Shown: positions 34,412 to 48,405, counted from the first letter of the stretch. The stretch is 64,000 nucleotides of DNA from Mya arenaria (GCF_026914265.1 NC_069135.1:19880548-19944547), one strand, 5' to 3'. The notes: a model not told the origin generated them from the sequence alone. Numbers and translations are program-made.

Positions 34412-37400
34412 GAAAAGCACAACGGCATTCAGATTCTATCACAACGGTAGTCAGGTACGTGAATAATGGTATTCAGGTTCTAGCACAACGGCATTAAGGT
34501 AAAAGCACAACGGCATTTAGGTTCTATTGCAACGGTAGTCAAGTACGTGCACTACGGCAATTTGATTCTAGCACAACGGCATTTAGGTTCTAGTACAACG
34601 GTAGTCAGGTACGTGCACTACGGCATTCAGGTACAAGCACAATGGCATTTAGGTTCAATCACAACGGCATTTAGGTACGTGCACAACGGCATTCAGGTTC
34701 TATCACAACGGCACTCAGGTACTTGCACAAAGGCATTTAGGTACAAGCAAAACTGCATTCAGGTTCTAACGAAACTGTAGTCAGGTACGTGCACTACGAC
34801 ATTCAGGTACGTCCACAACGGCAATAAGGTTCTAGCACAAAGGCATTCAGGTTTAAGCACAACGATATTCAGGTACAAACACAACGGCATTCAGGTTCTA
34901 GCACAACAGTAGTCAGGTATGTGCACAACGGCATTCAGGTTCTAGCACAACGACATTCAGGTACAAGCGCAACGGCATTCGGGTTCTATCACAACGGTAG
35001 TCAGGTACGTGCACAACGGCATTTAGGTTCTAGCACAACGGCATTCAGGTTCTAGCACAACGGCATAAAGGTACAAGCAACACGGCATTTAGGTTATATC
35101 GCAACGGTAGTCAGGTACGTGAGCTACGGCAATTAGGTTCTAGCACAACGGCATTTAGGTTCTAGCACAACAGTAGTCAGGTACGTGCACAACGGCATTC
35201 AGGTTCTAGCACAACGATATTCAGGTACAAACACAACGGCATTCAGGTTCTAGCACAACAGTAGTCAGGTATGTGCACAACGGCATTCAGGTTCTAGCAC
35301 AACGACATTCAGGTACAAGCGCAACGGCATTCGGGTTCTATCACAACGGTAGCCAGGTACGTGCACAACGGCATTTAGGTTCTAGCACAACGGCATTCAG
35401 GTTCTAGCACAACGGCATAAAGGTACAAGCAACACGGCATTTAGGTTATATCGCAACGGTAGCCAGGTACGTGAGCTACGGCAATTAGGTTCTAGCACAA
35501 CGGCATTTAGGTTCTAGTACAACGGTAGTCAGGTACGCTCTCTACGGCATTCAGGTCAAGCACAACGGCATTCAGGTTCTATCACAACGTTAGTCAGGTA
35601 CGTGCACAACGGCATTCAGGTTCAATCACAACGGCATTCAGGTACGTGCACAACGGCATTCGGGTTCTATCACAACGGCATTCAGGTACTTGCACAACGG
35701 CATTTAGGTACAAGCATAACGGCATTCAGGTTCTATCTCAACGGTAGTCAGGTACGTGCACTTCGGCAATAAGGTTCTAGCACAACGGCATTTAGATTCT
35801 AGTACAACGGTAGTCAGGTACGTGCACTACGGCATTCAGGTACAAGCACAACTGCACTCAGGTTCTATCATAACGTTAGTTAGGTACGCGTACAACGGCA
35901 TTCAGGTTATATCACTACTGCACTCAGGTATTTCCACATCGGAATTTATGTAAAAGCACAATGGCATTTAGGTTCAAAACGGTAGTGAGGTACGTGCACA
36001 ACGTCATTCAGGTTCTAATACAACGGCATTTAGGTACGTGCACAACGGCATTCAGGTTCTAGCACAAAGGCATTCAGGTTCTATCAAAAAGGTAGTCAGG
36101 TACAAGCGCTACGGCATTCGGGAAAGTGCACAACGATATTCAGGTTCTAGCACAACCGCATTCGGGTACAGGGCACTACGGCATTCGGGTATGTGCACTA
36201 CGGCATTCAGGTTCAAGTACAACGGCCTTCAGGTTCTAGCATAATGACATTCTGGTTCTAGCACAATGGTAGTCAGGTACGTGCACAACGGCATTCTGGT
36301 TCTATCACAACGGTAGTCAGTTACGTGCACTACGGCATCTAGGTACAAGCACATCGTCATTGAATTACGTGCACTACGGCATTCAGGTACTAGCACAGCG
36401 CCATTCAGTTAGTAGCACAACGGCTTCAGGTTATATCACAACGGTAGTCAGGTACGTGCACTACGGCATTCAGGTACAAGCACAACGGTATTCAGGTACA
36501 AGCACAACAGCAGACAGGTTCAAGCACAAGGCATTCAGGTACATGCACAACGGCATTCAGGTACATGCACAACGGCATTCAGGTACATGCACAACGGCAT
36601 TCAGGTACAAGCACAACGGTATTCATGTACTAGCACAACGGCATTTAGGTACAAGCACAACGGTATTCAGGTACTAGCACAACGGCATTTAGGTACATGC
36701 ACAACGGCATTTAGGTACAAGCACAACGGTATTCAGGTACGTGCACAACGGCATTCAGGTACATGCATAGCGGCATTCAGGTTCAAGAACAACAGCATTC
36801 AGGTAGGTGCACAACGGCATTCAGGAACGAGCACAATTTTATTTTGGTACAAACACAACGGCATTTAGGTACAAGCACAACGGTATTCAGTTACTAGCAC
36901 AACAGCATTCAGGTACGTGCACAACGGCATTCAGGTACGTGCACAACGGTAGTCAGGTACGTGCACAACGGCATTCAGGTTCTATCACAACGCTAGTCAG
37001 GTACAAGCACAACGGCATTGATGTTCTATGACAATGGCATTCAAGTACGTGCACTACGACATTCAGGTACAAGCACAACGGCATTCAGGTACGTGCACAA
37101 CGGTAGTCAGGTACGTGCACAACGGCATTCAGGTTCTATCACAACGCTAGTCAGGTACAAGCACAACGGCATTGATGTTCTATGACAATGGCATTCAAGT
37201 ACGTGCACTACGGCATTCAGGTACAAGCACAACGGCATTCAGGTACGTGCACAACGGTAGTCAGGTACGTGCACAACGGCATTCAGGTTCTATCACAACG
37301 CTAGTCAGGTACAAGCACAACGGCATTGATGTTCTATGACAATGGCATTCAAGTACGTGCACTACGACATTCAGGTACAAGCACAACGGCATTCAGGTAC

Positions 37401-38765
37401 AAGCACAACGGAACTCAGGTACGTTCACAACGGCATTAATGTTCTATCCCAACAGCATTCAGGTTTTATCACAACGGCATTCAGGTACTAGCACAGCGGC
37501 ATTCAGGTAAAAGCACAACTGCATTCAGGTTCTATCACAACGGTAGTCAGGTATGTGCCCAAAAACATTCAGTTTCTAGCACAACGGCATTCAGGTACAA
37601 GCACAACGGCATTCAGGTTCTATCACAACGGTAGTCAGGTACGTGCCCAACGGCATTCAGGTTCTATCACAACGGTAGTCAGGTACGTGCTCAACGGCAT
37701 TCAGTTTCTAGCACAACGACATTCAGGTACTAGCACAACGGCATTCAGGTACAAGCACAACGGCATTCAGGTTCTATCACAACGGTAGTCAGGTACGTGC
37801 TCAACGGCATTCAGTTTCTAGCACAACGACATTCAGGTACTAGCACAACGGCATTCAGGTACAAGCACAACGGCATTCAGGTTCTATCACAACGGTAGTC
37901 AGGTACGTGCCCAACGGCATTCAGGTACAAGCATAATGGTAGTCAGGTATGTGCACAACGGATTTCAGGTACAAGAACGACGGTAGTCAGGTACGTGCAC
38001 AAAGGCATTCAGGTACTAGCACAACGGTATGCAGGTACGTGCACAACGGCATTCAGGTACAAGCACAACGGCATTCAGGTTCTATCACAACGGTAGTCAG
38101 GTACGGGCATAACAGCATTTATGTTCTAGCATAACGACATTCAGGTTCTATCATAACGGTAGTCAGGTACGGCCATAACAGCATTCAGGTACAAGCATAA
38201 CGACATTCTGGTTCTATCACAACGGTAGTCAGGTACGGGCATAACAGCATTTAGGTTCTAGCTTAACGATATTCTGGTTCTATCACAACGCTAGTCAGGT
38301 ACGGGCATAACAGCATTTAGGTTCTAGCTTAACGATATTCTGGTTCTATCACAACGCTAGTCAGGTACGGGCATAACAGCATTTAGGTTCTAGCACAACG
38401 ACATTCTGGTTCTATCACAACGGTAGTCAGGTACGGGCATAACAGCATTTAGGTTCTAGCTTAACGATATTCTGGTTCTATCACAACGGTAGTCAGTTAC
38501 GAGCACTACGGCATTCAGGTTCTAGCATAACGACATTCTGGTTCTATCACAACGGTAGTCAGGTAAGGGCACTACGGCATTCAGGTACAAGCACATCGTC
38601 ATTGAATTACGTGCACTACGGCATTCAGGTACTAGCACAACGGCATTCAGGTAGTAGCACAACGGCATTCAGGTTATATCACAACGGTAGTCAGGTACGT
38701 GCACTACAGCATTCATGTACAAGCACAACGACATTAAGGTACTAGCACAACGGCATTATGGTATT
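34412..38765. repeat. 22-bp minisatellite array, type B, locus 2 (expanded)
   Basis: About 198 units of 22 bp, the largest such array here. Unit variants include TTCTATCACAACGGTAGTCAGG, built from TTCTATCACAA and CGGTAGTCAGG, and GTACAAGCACAACGGC. Higher-order structure is clear. A block near 34861 recurs 352 bp (16 units) later at 35213. A 154-bp block (7 units) is repeated with landmarks at 36981, 37135 and 37289. Short blocks around 38220-38480 repeat again. Confidence 0.96.
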
Positions 38766-40062
38766 AGTACATTTTTTAGGTTCAAGCATGAGGAAAGTGA
38801 TTCACACGAGTGTCGTCGAACATGTATGTACACGTTTAAATTGAAAATTTGTAAACGACTTTAAAACTTAACTATATCTGTAACAAAGTCGTGTATCTGT
38901 ACACGTACACATGATTTCCCGCAATCGCTCGAGTTTTGGAGACCTAATTAGCACTGCCGAATTGAAAAAAAATATCTGCATTTTATAAGAAAATAATAAT
39001 AGGAAGAGCAAAATAAATAATTTTTAAGAATTAAACGTCAGTCTTAGTTTGAATGCAACTGGTCTTAGATTTTGACCTACATTTACCGCCAATGAAATTG
39101 CAGGTTGGCAAACATTAGGTACTAGGCGTAATCATTAAGAATTTTAACTTTTGTAAGATTTTGCGTTGACAATGTGTCAGCCAATGAGGTTGTATTCTAA
39201 CTCAGTTAGATGACCTGAACTGTACTCTTAATAATTGAGATGAGGTCGTTCAATCTACCAATTCTTAATCATTAAGATTTTAATTCATGCCATCTAACTA
39301 TTACATAGAACAGAATTAAAAGGCCACACTTACTTCGCTCCATAAGAACACGAACATGTGGCGTTCCGCAACCTATCGAATAAAGAATAAGAGATCACGA
39401 TGCAATGATTCCGAAAGTACCAAATTAAAAATAAATAAACCGTAAACAATGTTAATACTTGTAAGTTCGATGTTAAACCGATTAAATAGACGGATTGTCG
39501 CGTTTGATCTTATCCACCGACCATATACACATATTGGTGTCACGTTTGTTCTAGTACAGATAGCGGATTTATGTATCACTAGCGGACCCGGGCGAGGACA
39601 TACACGACTCCAACACCCAGCTAAATGTGATTTTTTGATATCATACTCAGAATTGTCGAGGAGTTATGCATAAATTAAGCCCAAATACAACATTTTTTAT
39701 TAAGTGGCCCCCCTCTCATGTCAAATCTAGGATCTACCCCTGTAAATCTTTTGATTTACACCGAGGCCACAGTTTAATAAAGATTTTTTTAGCTTTATCC
39801 GACCGACTAACCCACAACCCGTAATTTTGTTTAGCCTTAAAACATATTGTCGTTTTCAATACAAATTTAAGGACGACCAAAATGAAAAAAATCTACACTC
39901 TTAAAATCTTGGTAGGAAAACAAATCATCTTGTGTATATTCAATAATAAATGTATTTGCAGTATGATATTTCTTTTTTCATACAGCTTATCTCATTCAGT
40001 GAAAAGTACATCTTTTTTGACAAAACAAATGCAAAACAAGTTTCAGAGTGTGTTTTGTCGAC
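38766..40062. other. Spacer after type B minisatellite (recurring)
   Basis: No gene; matches 10993-12349 and 62707-63777. Confidence 0.6.
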
Positions 40063-40074
40063 TGTGTGTGTGTG

Positions 40075-40127
<53 letters not shown>

Positions 40128-40160
40128 CGTCCGTGCGTGTGTTTTTGTGTGTGTGTGTTC
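40063..40160. repeat. (GT)n microsatellite
   Basis: GT repeat with few interruptions, paralogous to 12350-12515. Confidence 0.9.
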
Positions 40161-40285
40161 TTATGTGTCATAATTCGATTACATTACATGGTAACAATAC
40201 CATCATTGAAGCATTAAGAATCGATGAATGTTTGCAAAAAGAAAATTGACCAAACAAGTAACAAACATGTATTTTAAGGTACTCC

Positions 40286-40357
<72 letters not shown>

Positions 40358-40377
40358 GTAATAATAATAAAAATATT
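40286..40377. repeat. (TAA)n microsatellite
   Basis: About 29 TAA/ATA units. It forms the breakpoint at which the laccase coding sequence that should follow is lost. Confidence 0.92.
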
Positions 40378-40383
40378 TATTAA

Positions 40384-40671
40384 ATTTATCTGTCGATGTA
40401 ATCCATGCTGTATATGATAACAAATGAAATGCGAACTGTTTATCCAAATGATATGCATTGTCAGAATTAAATGTATAAAACAATATTAAAAGTGGATTTT
40501 CTTATTTCAAAATACTTCTGGCAAAATACAAACAAGATATTTTGTCTTTATCGTCGATAATTGTTTATCTATAATATAATATTGAATGACTTTCTTTTTC
40601 TTATGAACAACGATTTGAAATTACTATTTCAGAATTTTATGGAAACTGAACTAAAATGCTCTCTTAAACAG
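40384..40671 (-). pseudogene. Laccase start codon and 5' flank remnant
   Basis: The region matches 15407-15690. It retains the ATG of laccase (40404-40406, reading MDYIDR then a stop) and its upstream flank. The rest of the gene has been replaced by the TAA microsatellite and post-type-B spacer. The 32-bp minisatellite starts at the same distance upstream as in laccase copy 1. Confidence 0.7.
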
Positions 40672-43600
40672 ACACGTTGTATTCGCATGAATATTCCATA
40701 CCGTGTCATTGTATTCGCATGGACATTCCATACCATGTCTTGTATTCGCATGAATATTCCATACCGTGCCATTGTTTTCGCATGGACATTCCATACCGTG
40801 TCTTGTATTCGCATGAACATTACATACGGTGTCATTGTATTCGCATGGACATTCCATACCGTGTCACTGTATTCGTATGAACATTCCACACCGTGTCTTG
40901 TATTCGCATGAACATTTCATACCGTGTCATTGTATTCGCATGGACATTCCATACCGTGTCTTGTATTCGCATGAACATTCCATACCGTGTCTTGTATTTG
41001 CATGGACATTTCATACGGTGTCATTGTATTCGCATGAACATTACATACAGTGTCTGGTATTCGTATGAACATTCTATACCGTGTCTTGTATTCGCATGAA
41101 AATTCAATATCGTGTCATTATATTCGTATGGACATTTCATACCGAGTTGTTGTATACGCATGAAAATTCCATACCGTGCCTTGTATTGGCATGAACATTC
41201 AATAACGTGTCTTGTATTCGCATGGGCATTTCATAAGATGTCATTGTATTCGCATGAACATTACATACGGTGTCATTGTATTTGCATGAACTTTCGATAC
41301 CGTGTCATTGTATTCGAATGAAAAAAATATTGAGAGTCATTGTATTTGAATGGACATTCGATACCGCGTCATTGTACTCGCATGAACATTACATAAGGTG
41401 TCATTGTCTTCGCATGAACATTGAATACCGCATCATTGTATTCGCATGATCATTCAATACCGCGGCATTGTAAACGCATGAACATTCAATACCTCGGCAT
41501 TGTATTCGCATGACCATTCCATATCGTGTCATTGTATTCGCATGAATATTCCATACAGTGTCATTGTATACGCATGGACATTCCATACCGTGTCAATGTA
41601 TACGCATGAACATTCCATACCATGTCATTGTATTCGCATGAACATCCCATACCTTGTCATTATATACGCATGAACATTCCATATCGTGTCATTGTACTCG
41701 CATGGAGATTTCATACCGTGTTGTTGTATACGCATGGACATTCCATACTGTGTGATTGTACTCGCATGAACATCCCATACCATGTCATTATATACGCATG
41801 AACATTCCATATCGTGTCATATTGTACTCGCATGGACATTTCATACTGTGTCATTGTATTCGCATGAACCTTCCATAACGTGTCATTGTATTCGCATGAA
41901 TATTCCACAACGTGTCTTGTATTCGCATGAACATTTCATACCGTGTCATTGTATTCGCATGAACATTACATAAGGTGTCATTGTATTTGCATGAATATTC
42001 TATACTGTGTCTTGTATTTTCATTGACATTTCATATGGTGTCATTGTATTTGCATGGATATTAGATACGTCGTCATTGTATTCGCATAAACATTCCATAT
42101 CGTGTCATTGTATTCGCATGAACATTCCATACGGTGTCATTGTATACGCGTGAACATTCCATACCGTGTATTTCATAACGTGTTGTTGTTTACGCATGGA
42201 CATTCCATATTGTGTCATTGTACTCGCATGTATATTTCATACTGTATCATTCTATACGCATGAACATTCCATACCGTGTCATTGTATACGCATGAACATT
42301 CTATACCGTGTCTTGTATTCGCATGAACATTACATACCGTGTCATTATATTCGCATGAATATTCCATACCGTGTCTTGTATTCGCATGGACATTTCATAC
42401 GGTGTCATTGTATTTGCATGAACATTACATACCGTGTCATTGTATATGCATGAACATTCCATACCGTGTCATTGTATTCGCATGAATATTCCATACCGTG
42501 TCATTGTATTCGCATGAACATTCCATACCGCGTCATTGTATTCGCATGGATGTTTCATACCGTGTTGTTGTATTCGCATGAACATTCCATACTGTGTCAT
42601 TGTATTCGCATGGATGTTTCATACCGTGTCATTGTATTCGCATGAACATTCCATACCGCGTCATTGTATTCGCATGGATGTTTCATACCGTGTTGTTGTA
42701 TACGCATGGACATTTCATACCGTGTCATTGTATTCGCATGAACATTTCATACGGTGTCATTGTATTCGCATGAACATTACATACCGTGTCTTGTATTCGC
42801 ATGAACATTCCATACCGTGTCTTGTATTCGCATGAATATTCCATACCGTGTCTTGTATTCGCATGAACATTTCATACGGTGTCATTGTATTCGCATGAAC
42901 ATTACATACGGTGTCATTGTATTCGCATGAACATTTCATACCATGCCATTGTATTCGCATTAAAAAATATTCAGAGTCATTGTATTCGCATGAACATTCC
43001 AAACTGCGTCATTGTACTCGCATGGACATTTCATACCGTGTTGTTGTATACGCATGAACATTCCATAATGTGTCATTGTATTCGCATGAACATTCCATAC
43101 CGTGTCATTGTATACGCATGAACATTCTATACCGTGTCATTGTATTCGCATGAACATTCCATACCGCGTCATTGTATTCGCATGAACATTCCATACCGTG
43201 TCATTGTATACGCATGAACATTCCATACCGTGTCATTGTATTCGCATGAACATTCGATACTGTGTCATTGTACTCGCATGACGTTTCATACCGTGTTGTT
43301 GTATACGCATGGACATTTCATACCGTGTTATTGTATTTGCATGAATATTCCATACCGTGTCATTGTATTTTCATTGACAATTCGTATGGTGTCATTGTAT
43401 TTGCATGAACATTACATACGGTGTCATTGTATTCACATGAACATTCCATACCGTGCCATTGTATTCGCATTAAAAATATTCAGAGTCATTGTATTCGCAT
43501 GGACATTCCAAAATGCGTCATTGTACTCGCATGGTCATTTCATAGCGTGTTGTTGTATATGCATGGACATTCCATATCGTGTCATTGTACTCGCATGTAC

Positions 43601-44180
43601 ATTTCATACTGTATCATTCTATACGCATGAACATTCCATACCGTGTCATTGTATTCGCATGAACATTCCATACCGTGTCATTGTATACACATGAACATTC
43701 CATACCGTGTCATTGTATTCGCATGAACATTCCATACCGCGTCATTGTATTCGCATGAACATTCCATACCGTGTCATTGTATACGCGTGAACATTCCATA
43801 CCGTGTCATTGTATTCGCATGAACATCCCATACCGTGTCATTAAATTCGCATGGACATTCCATATTGTGTCATTGTACTCGCATGTACATTTCATACCGT
43901 GTCATTGTATACGCATGAACATTCCATAACGTGTCATTGTATTCGCATGAATATTCCATACCGTGTCTTGTATTCGCATGAACATTTCATACCGTGTCAT
44001 TGTATTCGCATGGACATGTCATACGGTGTCATTGTATTTGCATGAACATTACATACGGTGTCATTGTATACGCATGAACATTCCATACCGTGTTATTGTA
44101 TTCGCATAAATATTCCATACCGTGTCATTATATTAGCATGAATATTCCATACCGTGTCATTGTATTCGCATAAACATTCC
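40672..44180. repeat. 32-bp minisatellite array, expanded (left part)
   Basis: About 110 units of 32 bp with the cores TGTCATTGTATTCGCATG and AACATTCCATACCG. Common 30-31-bp variants lack bases (TGTCTTGTATTCG). Higher-order groups recur, for example around 42900-43000 and 43430-43520, where TATTCAGAGTCATTG interrupts. The array continues at 49359, beyond the inserted retrotransposon. Confidence 0.95.
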
Positions 44181-44356
44181 TGACGTACAACTCCATTCAC
44201 TTAAATCATTGACCTCATGACCTTGACACACACACCTTAAGACTTATGACTGACCACTATATTTGTGGTGGATACTAGTTTTTTTCTAACAAAAAACGAA
44301 CAACGTTTTGAGAAATACAAATACTGTATTTGAATAAGCATCTGGACAGTCAACTA
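44181..44356 (-). repeat. Split direct repeat B2
   Basis: About 176 bp starting TGACGTACAACTCCATTCAC, nearly identical to 44734-44908. It forms the terminal repeat at the element's 3' end in coding sense. Confidence 0.93.
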
Positions 44357-44561
44357 AACAACATAATGCACACACATGTAAATACAATCAGAAACATACA
44401 TATATTTCAAGTTATCAATATCGAATACACTAAGATATTCTACAAATTGAAACGTTTCCACAAACTATGAAAAAATATGTTGTATTTGTTATACATATCC
44501 ACAATCGTGAAACATTTATAACCATGCAATACAAGGCCCATCAAAAACTGTAAATCTTTTA

Positions 44562-44733
44562 AAGAAAGTTAAGTCTTGTCCGTTTGACTGTCCGAAACTG
44601 AATGACCAATTCTCTGACCAATACCTCGTTTTCCTCGTGCTAACTTACAACGCCACCTAGCGTTCATTTCATTTAACTAAGGAAATTAATTTACTTCTAA
44701 TTCGTAAACTCAAACGAAGTAAATTACATTTCC
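44562..44733 (-). repeat. Split direct repeat A2
   Basis: About 172 bp ending GTAAATTACATTTC, nearly identical to the A1 copy at 49186-49358. It directly abuts B1. Confidence 0.93.
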
Positions 44734-44908
44734 TGACGTACAACTCCATTCACTTATTTCATTGACCTCATGACCTTGACACACACACCTTAAGACTTAT
44801 GACTGACCACTATATTTGTGGTGGATACTAGTTTTTTCTAACAAAAAACGAACAACGTTTTGAGAAATACAAATACTGTATTTGAATAAGCATCTGGACA
44901 GTCAACTG
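44734..44908 (-). repeat. Split direct repeat B1
   Basis: About 175 bp matching 44181-44356. The A2-B1 junction has the composition expected of a circle junction of the element. Confidence 0.93.
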
Positions 44909-45012
44909 AATTAAAAGAACGGGCACTGAAAAAATAATAATCTGATGGACCTTATAAACTCTATACGTATGGTTAAAACAAACATTCATAAGTTTACAAC
45001 AAACAACAATCG

Positions 45013-46004
45013 TTACAGTCCCAAACTCAAAGACACTGATAACCGTTCATGTATATCATCTTTGATATAACCATCCTTTGCACTTTCACTGACCCACTGG
45101 CCATGTCTTTTTAAGAGTCTTTCTTTAAAACCATTGTTTTCAGCAACAGTAGCACCACCCGATCTTAAAGAATGAAGGCAGTATTTACTCACATCGTTTA
45201 CATGCGGCTTTAAAGCCTCTAGAAAAACTTCTCTAAGATTGGTGTAAGACATTTTCTTATTTGCACTTCTAGTTTTGTAACCGTCTTTCGTTAAACATAT
45301 ATTGCAAAACAAATAATCGTTATCTGACAATTTGCTCCAAAATATTAACTTTCTAACATTCTCGACTGGACACAATTTTGTATTTGTTTTGGCAATCATT
45401 ACCCAAGCACCATCACGATATCTATCAGTCTTGCTCCCCTCCATATATATAGCCATATATGAACATTGAAATACAATATCACACACATGAATGCTTAATA
45501 ACTCAGAACTTCTAAAAAAACCTGCGAAAGCTACCAAAAAAGCGCAAATAATACGCTGGCTTTTAATGTTTTCTTGTGTATACAATCTGTCGTATATACC
45601 ATTTAAAGTATTAATATATCTATCGGTTCTTTCTTCTTTTTAGGCTTAGATAATAAGCGTTTTGCAGACTCCAAAATGTTTACTACTTATTTAGAATTTG
45701 TAGGAGATTCTAAACCCATTATGTCATGAAACCATTTTATTGCGTAAAAAGCAGCAATCACAGGACTAGAGGTGTTTGCGGTTTGAATTAAAGATGCTAA
45801 ATAAATAGCAACTGCAAGACTCCTAGCAGGTAAAATGTCCCTACTCCCCAACCCGTTACACAACGCCCATTTATGAAAACGCATGAAAGCACCATGGTAT
45901 TTTGTGTCCGTACTGTGTGCGCGTGACTGGCGTAGCAGGTCCGGGAGCAGGTTCACTCTATCCGCCAGGACATCAGGTAGGCTATTAATATCTTCCTCAT
46001 GAAC
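45013..46004 (-). pseudogene. Tyrosine recombinase (Ngaro YR), disrupted
   Basis: This enzyme would integrate the circular DNA copy of the element. The N-terminal core-binding part (45687-46004) includes LLPDLLRQSRAHSTDTKYHG. The catalytic part (45013-45585) shows the expected residues in order: Arg in FRSSELLSI, His-x-x-Arg in LHSLRSGG, a His/Trp position in RHGQW, and the nucleophile Tyr in DGYIKDD. A stop at 45687-45689 and a frameshift in the A-rich stretch at about 45625-45645 separate the halves. No in-frame ATG opens the first part. An acceptor-like TTTTTCCAG just before 46004 suggests splicing from upstream. The product is not functional as it stands. Confidence 0.9.
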
Positions 46005-46467
46005 CTGGAAAAATAAATGTATAAAACAAAAATCAAAATAAGCATTTGTCTTGTTTCTTTAAATGGAGGTTGCCTAGTTACCACGTAACATGAACAAAGA
46101 CAATCGTCCTCTTCTTATAAGCATTGTAATAATCTCACAAACAATCATCGGCAAGCGCCTTATTTTTATGCATTGAGGCAATTTCTTAATCATACAATCG
46201 ACCAAGCAATAAAAAGCAATTCTGCTAAGTCATCCATGCGATACCGCAATTACAAATGTTATTGTTTCGGCGATACCGCCTCTCAGCAAAGCTGCAATAT
46301 TACAAAACTCGTTTATTTACCCAACCAGGGGAGGTTATTCACTGTTATACTACATATTTACAAAATCACAGTTAATTCCCCTTCCTGAAATCAAACTGTA
46401 GTGCCAGCATTCTAAATTTCATATCAGTATTTCCGAACATCCCCTTTCCATTTTTGCATTTTACATA
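46005..46467. other. Region between pol and YR of the Ngaro element
   Basis: No conserved coding motif is recognised. It may include an intron feeding the recombinase exon. Confidence 0.45.
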
Positions 46468-48405
46468 CTAATGCTTCTCGATCGGTAAATCCAACCAATC
46501 GACAACTTCATCGATAAATACAGCGTTTTTACACAAAAATGTCCAAAACAAAGACGATTTCCAACACGGACACACTAAAATACCTCTCGCTTTATCGTTA
46601 GCCATTTTCATGATGACTCTGTGAATGACAGCAATTGGAGGCACAAACAATCCTATATGACCATTCCAGTTTTCTGCGAATGCATCTATACCTGAACAAT
46701 TTGGATTCCAGAATCGGGAATAAAATTTCGGTAACTTTGCATTATAATATGATGCAAACCAATCTACCTGTAATTGACCAAATCTCTCAAAAATCATTTG
46801 CAAAACGACATCAGATATTCCCCAATCATCAAACTCTGATAACCTCGACAAATAATCAGCTTTTTCATTTTCCGACCTTGGAACCCACTCCATTTCAAGT
46901 GAAATAGAGTTAACCATACAACACTGGAAAATACTATACGCAACATCTTGCAATTCCCTTTTCATAGAACCCTTGACAGCAATTGATCTGACACCTTGAT
47001 TATCTGTATACCATTTAACCTTTTGGTGTCTTACGAAATGTACCAAAGACAACAGTACTCTGTACACTGCGACTAACTCTCTCCACGTAGACGATTTTAT
47101 GCTCTCTTCCTGTGACCAAACACCTTGAGAAACACCATTTACAGTATTTACTTCATACCCTCCATAACCAATGTCACTAGCATCTGAATATACCACCTTT
47201 GTACATGTTTTGACTGCTCAAACATTTTGTTATTTACTAACACTAAATTTTGTTGCCAAAACAACAACTGTTGTTGTCTTTCATCACTCAGAAAAATGTA
47301 CGAATTCCAATGACTAGCATTCAAAATATCTGCACTCAAATACCTAGTCAAAATTTGAGAAATATTACCAATAACTACTGTCATTGAAATCAACTGTCCT
47401 ACTGTGCTGGCAACTTTCCTCACAGAGACACGAACCTTTTTGTTTGCACAAACAATTAGCTCTTTGATAGCTGAATTTGCTTTGCTCAATCTACGTTTTG
47501 GTACAGAAATGGTACCTTCTAAAGTATCAAGATCACAGCCCAAAAATTCCATATTTTGAACTGGGGTCCAAATACATTTTTTCGCGTTAGGAATAAAACC
47601 AGATCTCAATAAATCAGACTTAATATGACTACTCAATCTCAACACACTTTCATATGTGCTCGAACAACCTAGGCCATCATCTAGAAACATGGTAACAAGC
47701 AAACCTTCACCACGCCATTTCTTAATCAATGGGCGGCATAACTTGGTCCATAAATAACAAGCTGACGATAATCCAAATGGCATTACTACGAATCTATAAT
47801 ATACAGGATTACCTCCCTTGTCACTCCATGAAAACCCTAAAAACTTTGTATGAGGCTCGTAAATCTGACCAAAATGATAAGCACTAGTAAGATCAAATTT
47901 TATCATGAAACATCCTTTCTGAATTAAAGCAAATGCAGTTTTAATATCTTCATATTTAACAGATTGCTTCCATAAATGTTTGTTAACCTCTCTTAGATCT
48001 AATATCAAACGTTTTTTACCAGAACTCTGAACTGAAACAGTTAAAGGATTAACCACATATGGGGGGTTACTACATTTCTCTATTAAGCATCTATCTAATA
48101 AATCTTCTATGGCCTCAGTAACAAATTATGGCTCTAAAATAGCAGACTTATTATTTTTACAGAAAATTTGTTCTGGCTCCGAATACAAAGGTATCATGTA
48201 ACCGTTTTTAATAATGTCTAATATATAATCATTAGTACCTATGCTTTGCCAAAATTCTAAGTGATCTTTTAATCTGCCCTTAACAATCATATGTTTCTGA
48301 CCCTGTTCATACTCGTAAAAATCATGAGTAAAGCGTCTATAATCATACTCATCTTTTAAAGTCACATCAGAATTCTCGTTTTCTGGAACCGGAAGGCTGG
48401 TCGCC
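46468..48405 (-). pseudogene. Ngaro pol: reverse transcriptase-RNase H, disrupted
   Basis: The polyprotein starts after gag, in the +1 frame relative to it, with the pre-RT motif GRLKDHLEFWQSIG. RT motifs follow: LILDLREVNKHL, MIKFDLTSAYHF, FVVMPFGLSSA and the catalytic FLDDGLG (YxDD equivalent). The RNase H domain shows the acidic residues in YSDASDIGYGG, STWREL, WYTDNQG and ADYLSR. A C-terminal region ends at 46468. Two lesions inactivate it: a TAA stop at 48126-48128 before the RT fingers, and a one-base frameshift near 47195-47215 between RT and RNase H. The product would convert element RNA to DNA. Confidence 0.93.

Noticed and set aside
34412..38765. CRISPR-like regularly spaced repeats
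   Set aside because: Units are contiguous 22-bp tandem copies with no unique spacers, in a eukaryotic context with split genes.
40286..40377. Poly-A-like tail of a retroposed laccase
   Set aside because: It is a TAA trinucleotide repeat, and it lies at the wrong end (5' side of the remaining laccase flank) to be a retrotransposition tail.
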